Assembly (NCBI GenBank): GCA_027596075.1
Contig: JADGJC010000056.1
Span: 110,524 to 174,523 of the forward strand
From: Rhizophlyctis rosea
Lineage: Eukaryota; Chytridiomycota; Chytridiomycetes; Rhizophlyctidales; Rhizophlyctidaceae
Direction of reading: 5' to 3'
DNA: 64,000 nt
Under the pieces are notes generated by a model, which did no database searches, was not told the origin of the DNA, and saw only the letters and a list, made by a program, of their open reading frames with translations. Made by a program: the position numbers and the translations under genes. This document shows, one piece after another, positions 59,225 to 64,000 of the stretch; within the stretch, counting starts at the first letter, position 1; every line of letters begins with the position of its first letter.

Positions 59225-59612
59225 TGTGTCGGTTGCGCGGCGTCTCCGTTATTGTATAAAGGTCTACGAATGTCCCAAATATGATATATGTGGAAGCGAC
59301 TCGAGTCAGATGGGGGGTTGCAGATGGCGATGGTTTGCAATACGTATCGATAGGTGACTTTCCCCAACCCCGACTGTATGGAAGGTTTGGGTTTGGGTTG
59401 AACCGCAAGGCATTGCATTGTTGGGGGTCACTCGATCCTGGAAGTTGGTGACTCATACTGAGCAATACATCCCAATTTGGCAATTTGAACCCTGGTGCAT
59501 GGCTGGTGCATGGGGCTTGGGGATGACTCATAATCCCAACACATTACTCGTCACTTGCCTTCAAAGTCTCCTTCCCCTCCATCTTCCTCCCTAGATCCCA
59601 CGCTTTTCCACA
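59225..59612. promoter_or_regulatory. Shared divergent promoter region (V-ATPase a / hydrolase)
   Basis: 388 bases between divergent ATG codons. No motif was singled out; inferred from layout. Confidence 0.4.
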
Positions 59613-60549
59613 ATGATAGATACAACCCAGCAAAATGTTACAATACGCAAGGATATACAATATGCAGGAGGTACCGACCCGAAACAAACATACGACGCCT
59701 ACGTCCCAACTTCCCTCCCCAACAACAACATCCGACCTCTCCTAGTCTACGTCCACGGTGGTGCATGGCGGACTGGTGACAAGGTAAATTCAAACCCCAC
59801 TACAAAAAACGAAACATACCCACAAAACTCACCCAATCCTCTCAACCCACCCACAGTCCGACTACACCTACCTCGGCACCCACTTCGCCTCCCACCACAA
59901 AATCCCAACCCTAATCCCCTCCTACCGCCTCTCCCCAACCGTCTCCCACCCTTCCCACCTCCGCGACATAGCCCTCTCAATATCCCACTACATCCACACA
60001 TCCCCAACCCCACCAACCCTCCTCCTCCTCTCCGGCCACTCCGCAGGCGGACACATCACAGGCCTCCTAACCCTCCTCCCAGAACACCTAAACGAAGCCG
60101 ACTCCATAATCCACTCCACCCTCCACCCTAAAACACCTATCCAATGTTACACCCTCCTAACAGCAACAATAGGAATCCAAGGAATCTACTCCCTCCCAAA
60201 CCTCCTAGCCCTCTGGCCCTCCTACTCATCCTTCATAACCCCCGCATTCGGACCCGACACATCACTCTACCCCTCCCTCTCACCAACACACGTCCACCCC
60301 TCCCCACTAACAAATCACTCCACATTGCACCCCCACCTGCCCCCCTACCTCCTCATCCACTCCCCAAACGATGAACTAGTAGATTTGGGCCAGACTCGCG
60401 ATTACGCGGTGAGGTTGAAAGCTTTAGGTGCGGATGTGAAAGTCGTCAGTGATGGATTGATAGGCACGCATTTTGGGGTGTTGAAGGAAGAGAGGTTTTT
60501 GGATGTTGTGGCGGAGTTTGTTAAGGAGCAGTGTGCGAAGGCGAAGTAG
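59613..60549 (+). CDS. Alpha/beta-hydrolase (esterase / formamidase-like)
   Basis: Two exons (59613-59783, 59857-60549) give 287 residues with no signal peptide, so it is probably cytosolic. The oxyanion-hole motif is VHGGAWRTGDK. The nucleophile Ser is in LSGHSAGGH. The acid is probably Asp in HSPNDELVD, and the catalytic His is in GTHFGVL. This is the alpha/beta-hydrolase-3 type of fold used by small esterases and by kynurenine formamidase (BNA7) relatives (known). The substrate cannot be told. Exon 2 is extremely C-rich at third positions in its first two-thirds, then abruptly G/T-rich after about 60370. Similar codon mixing occurs in other genes here. Confidence 0.88.
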
Positions 60550-60989
60550 GGGGGGTTGGGAATTGGGAAATGATAGTCCCTTTTAATTGGAAGGGGTGGA
60601 GGGGGAACTGGGAAAGCCTTTCTTTGAATTTAGTTCCCAAAAAGAATAGTTCCTAAAACTTGTGACCCCTCACAAATCTTGAACAATCGAATGTGTGTCT
60701 AGTGTATGCCACATCTGTCTATGAGACGATAGATAGAGAAATCATTCCCATGTCCATTGTGAGTAAATGTAATCCTACTGATAATAGAGCACATGACACA
60801 AAGCGCTCCAACAGCCGGGCAGACCCTCGAAAAGAAACCAAAGTGATTGTGTATACGATGTATATTCGTGCAAATTTTGTGCAAGTTTTCCGACTAGAAG
60901 AAAAGGAGAAAAATGAAACAAACCCCGCTTCTCTGAACATCAGTGCCCATCCAGCAAACACATCAAACCTCACTCCTCACTCCTCACAC
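60550..60989. other. Intergenic between convergent genes
   Basis: 3' flanks of the hydrolase and CHD1. No gene is visible. Confidence 0.45.
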
Positions 60990-63883
60990 CTAATGTCTCC
61001 TCTCCCTATCCCTCCCCGTCGGATCCCAGTGATCCCCACCCCCCCTCCCAACCGGACTCCAACTCCTATACCTCCTCCCCCCACCACCCCCACCACCCCC
61101 CCTCTCCCGACTCCGGCTCCGACTCCCCCTCCTCCGATACCTATCCCGACTCCTACTCCGACTCCTGCTCCTCCTCCTCTCCCTATCCCTCTCCCTACTG
61201 CCCCTCCTCACAGGACTCCGACTCCGACTCCTCGACCCACTCCTCCTCCTCCTCCCACCCCCATTCCGCCCATCATACCGATCCCCCCTATACCGATCCC
61301 TGGACAAGCTCCGGCTCCGGCTCCTGCTCCTCCCTCGTGTCCTTCCGCCATCATAATGGTCACCGCCGCCTCCGCCTCGTCGTCGTCCAACATCCCCATT
61401 CGGACTGCCGCCACCGTTCTTCGCACCGGAAGGGGACCGGCTACGACTACGACTGCGTCCCCTCCCTCCACCAACACCATTATTAGCACCCCTAACCGGA
61501 CTCCCCCCACCACTCTTCCTCCCCCCTCCTCTCTCCCGACTCGCAGCCCTACTCCCCCCCGCACTCCCCTCAACACTCCCCTCCCTCTTCCTCTTCGGCG
61601 TCCCCCCATTCACACCACCCCCCCTCCCCCCAGGACTCCCCCTCGGACTCTCAACATTACTCTTCCTCAAATTCTTCCAAAGCCCCCGCACAGTATCCCA
61701 CGGAGTCTTTTTCGTCCCAGGCCAGAAATTCCCCGCCAAAAACCGCCAAAGCAACTCCTCCTCTTCCTTCCGAACCTCACCACCCTTCACAAGATCATCA
61801 ATCCGCATCCCGATCTTGCACATACAGCTCTTAATCGTCGCAACCTTGAGCGTATTGTCGTCGATGCTGTCGCTGTCCCGCAACATCTTCAGCTCCTTCT
61901 TCACAGGGCGGAGGTGCTCCTTGCATTGGTTGGTTTGTTCTTCCGTGATGTCTTCTTCTTCCGATTCTTCGTCTGAGTCCTCGAGAGCGGAAGACTCTTC
62001 TTTTGTTTCCTCCGGCTCATCCTCGGACTCTTGCTTCTTCTTCCGGGACTTCTTTGCAGCCCCATTCGCCTTCTTCGTCTTCGGCGTCGCCGCAGCTTTC
62101 TTGGTCGCAGCCTTCTTCTTAGGACTCTCCTTCTCCTCCTTCACCGCCGCCCCCTTCTTCCCCTTAAGCGGCGTCTCCTTCTTCCCCTTCTCAACCTTCC
62201 CAGGCGTCCCAGCCTTAGCAGCAACCCTGACCGGCGTCCCCTCCCCCTCACCTCTCTTCCCCTTCGCCCCACGAACATTCTTCCTCCCCCGTCCCCTCTC
62301 ACCCCTCTCAACCCTCTCCCTCCTCCTCTCCGCCAAAATCTGCAACATATTATCCGCCCGCCTCTGCAAATGCAACGTCTTCGGCGTCCTTTTATCAGCA
62401 TTCTCATCCTTCTCCCCGCCCAAAAAGAACTTGCCCGAAAACGGCAACTCCGTATCCGCCTCGATCTTATCCCACCGCCCATGCCCGTGCCTCCACACCC
62501 CAACAAGAAGCATAGAGTCCTCCAAGTGGCCCCATTCGCAGCTCCATTTGCCCGGCGGCTTGATGTCCGGTCCGTCCGGGAGGCGGAAGGAAAGGTCGTT
62601 CTTGTGTTCCGCCATTTCCGCCGCGAGGACTTTGAGATCCGCGATGCGTTGGAGGGCAATGTCGGCGTTGAGTTGCAGCTTGCCCTTCTCCGTCTCCTTA
62701 TACGCAAAAATCGCCCCCTTCTTCTTGCCCCCATCCGCCGGCTCCTCCGCCCGCTTCGCATTCTCAGCATCAACAGCATCCTGACAAAGCTTCTCCAACT
62801 CCCTCCACATCTCCATAACCAACTCCGGATCCTTATCCTCCAAATCGGTATCTTTGACCACCATATCATACCGATCCTCGAAATTCCCAAACTCTTTCAT
62901 AAGCTTAAACACAGCCTTGATCTCCCTCTCCTTCAACTCATCCCTCTTCCCGTCCCATCCCTTCTTCTTCCCACCCTTCTTCCCCCCACCAGCACTCTTC
63001 CTCTTCCTCTTCCTCCCACCACCACCGTCTTCCTCCCCATCCTCCTCCTTCTCCCCATACGCACCAGCTCTCTCCGCCGCCGCCCTCCGCCTCGTAGGCT
63101 CAAGCGCCTCACTAACGCTTTCGTTCTCCACCACCCTCTCACTTGCCGGGACAATATCATCCCAGTTCGTCTGGCTCATCTGGATATTTACCAAATCCCA
63201 CTGCTTCAAAAACTCCATGCTGCCATCAACAGCCCCTTCCTCGTCCTCCTCAACATCATGGCGCTCCGCTCGAGACAGGATATCGTCAAGATTCATTTCT
63301 TCCAACGTGTTCGCCTTGTCCTTATCTCCCGCTGCCCCTTCCCCTCCACTACCGCCGGCACCGACTTCTACCGCACCCTCCGCACCAGCCTCTTTCTTCT
63401 CCTTGTTGAACAAGTTCTTCGCCCCAAACTTCAAAATCGTAGCTAGATCGTCGTTCGAGACCTTCTCCAGCTTCTTCTGATGCTTCTCGTACGCGGTTTG
63501 CGTGTTGGTGTCCACCTGCTTGATGATGCAGTGCTCGAGGATCATCTTCCTCTTGGCGCGCTCCACGATTTCTTCTTCAATCGTGTCTTTGGCGATGAAA
63601 CGGTAGACGTTCACAATGTTCTTTTGGCCGATACGGTGGGCTCGGGCGATGGCTTGCAGATCTGGAAAGCGGGGATGAGGAAGGATTCATAAGTCAAGCA
63701 TTCCAATTGCTCTCATTTGCAAGAGCCTTTATGCGCTAATTATCAAATGCCACAAGCGATTCCTCCCACCCACTTCCCCTCAACCCAGAAACCAATAAAA
63801 AGAAACACAAACAAAAGAACCCACCATTCTGCGGATTCCAATCCAAATCAAACAACACAACCGTATCCGCCGTCTCCACATGC
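60990..63883 (-). CDS. CHD1: CHD1-type chromatin remodeler, N-terminus missing, RS-rich tail
   Basis: The gene runs off into a poly-G tract at 63884. A short exon (63883-63825, VETADTVVLFDLDWNPQN) joins in phase to the terminal exon 63661-60990. It encodes the end of the SNF2 helicase: the motif VI region AIARAHRIGQKN, then VNVYRFIAKDTIEEEIVERA. A SANT-SLIDE-like DNA-binding region follows (around AVFKLMKEFGNFEDRYDMVV and HGHGRWDKIEADTELPF). After Lys/Glu/Ala-rich linkers comes the CHD1 C-terminal helical domain (CKEHLRPVKKELKMLRDS; LLWRFLAGNFWPGTKKTPWD). The last 200 or so residues are a Gly-rich RS domain (RSRSRSRSPSG, RRRSRSRSRSRDRYRRRG). CHD1 spaces nucleosomes in transcribed genes (known). 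Chromodomains and the first ATPase lobe lie upstream, outside the reliable sequence. Confidence 0.93.
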
Positions 63884-64000
63884 GGGGGGGGGGGGGGGGG
63901 GGGGGGGGCCGGCCGGGGGGGGGGGGCCCGGGTGGGGGGATGAAGGGGCGGTGATAGGGCGGTTTTTGGGTAGTTAGGTTTACTGGTTTCTTTTTGTTGT
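63884..64000. other. Poly-G tract and unrelated end sequence, probable artefact
   Basis: A run of about 25 G, a GGCCGGCC block, another 12 G and GGGCCCGGG interrupt the CHD1 reading frame. The last 65 or so bases do not continue the CHD1 frame. This is the same kind of tract as at 4178-4214. Confidence 0.65.

Noticed and set aside
60693..61976. Frame of about 427 codons, Pro/Thr-rich, opposite the CHD1 tail
   Set aside because: It is the complement of the RS/Gly repeats. The sense strand has a clear CHD1 domain order.
62031..63446. Frame of about 471 codons opposite CHD1
   Set aside because: Leu/Pro/Arg-rich shadow of a Lys/Glu/Gly-rich gene; no domain.

Overview
The window is nuclear DNA from a flagellated, plant-polymer-degrading fungus, most likely a soil chytrid. 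The genes are dense and carry many short introns, mostly about 45-120 bases with GT-AG ends. There are secreted GH10 and GH16 glycoside hydrolases with fungal-type cellulose-binding modules (CBM1). There is also a dynein regulatory complex subunit 3 (DRC3), an axonemal protein expected only where motile flagella exist. No tRNA, rRNA, CRISPR array or transposon was recognised. Most gene models below were rebuilt by hand by joining exons at GT-AG sites and checking that the reading phase closes. Exon edges may be off by a base or two.

Layout. 0-4.7 kb: a small cysteine-containing protein, a MYND zinc-finger gene with two compensating frameshifts, a secreted-type protein of tandem cysteine repeats (one repeat per exon), a G/C homopolymer junction that looks like an assembly artefact, and the 3' end of another gene. 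5-10.5 kb: a solitary LolD/MacB-like ABC ATPase, divergent from DRC3, then a small basic protein. 10.5-13.4 kb: mostly unassigned. 13.4-17.2 kb: a convergent pair of wall-polysaccharide hydrolases (GH10-CBM1 and GH16 with a duplicated cysteine module plus CBM1). 17.9-30.4 kb: a compact housekeeping block with an unknown basic protein, a LisH/WD40 protein, an RRM protein, ORC5, a MOB4/phocein-like protein and a TBC1D5-like RabGAP. 30.4-33.4 kb: unassigned, with traces of a membrane-anchored surface protein. 33.5-37.9 kb: mRNA guanylyltransferase with a disordered C-terminal tail of about 870 residues. 38-41 kb: weak gene traces, including an IPT/TIG-like membrane protein. 41.4-53.6 kb: a mitochondrial-type PPR protein, a TRIC-like channel, tRNA-splicing endonuclease SEN15, a Mediator MED9-like protein, a large coiled-coil and Pro/Met-rich protein, and ribosomal protein uS11 (RPS14). 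55.5-63.9 kb: V-ATPase subunit a, an alpha/beta hydrolase, and the C-terminal two-thirds of a CHD1 remodeler with an RS-rich tail, cut off by a second poly-G tract.

How the genes relate. The two hydrolases and the cysteine-repeat protein fit a secreted polysaccharide-degradation or surface-adhesion role. DRC3 serves the zoospore flagellum. Most of the rest is core gene expression and trafficking: capping enzyme, CHD1, MED9, SEN15, RPS14 and ORC5, then V-ATPase, TBC1D5-like and MOB4-like. Several genes are divergent pairs separated by 260-490 bases and probably share promoters: ABC ATPase/DRC3, WD40/RRM, MOB4-like/TBC1D5-like, TRIC-like/SEN15, the coiled-coil gene/RPS14, and V-ATPase a/hydrolase. 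The most unusual features are the exon-per-repeat cysteine array, the duplicated cysteine module in the GH16 enzyme, the giant tail on the capping enzyme, the permease-free LolD-like ATPase and the RS tail on CHD1.
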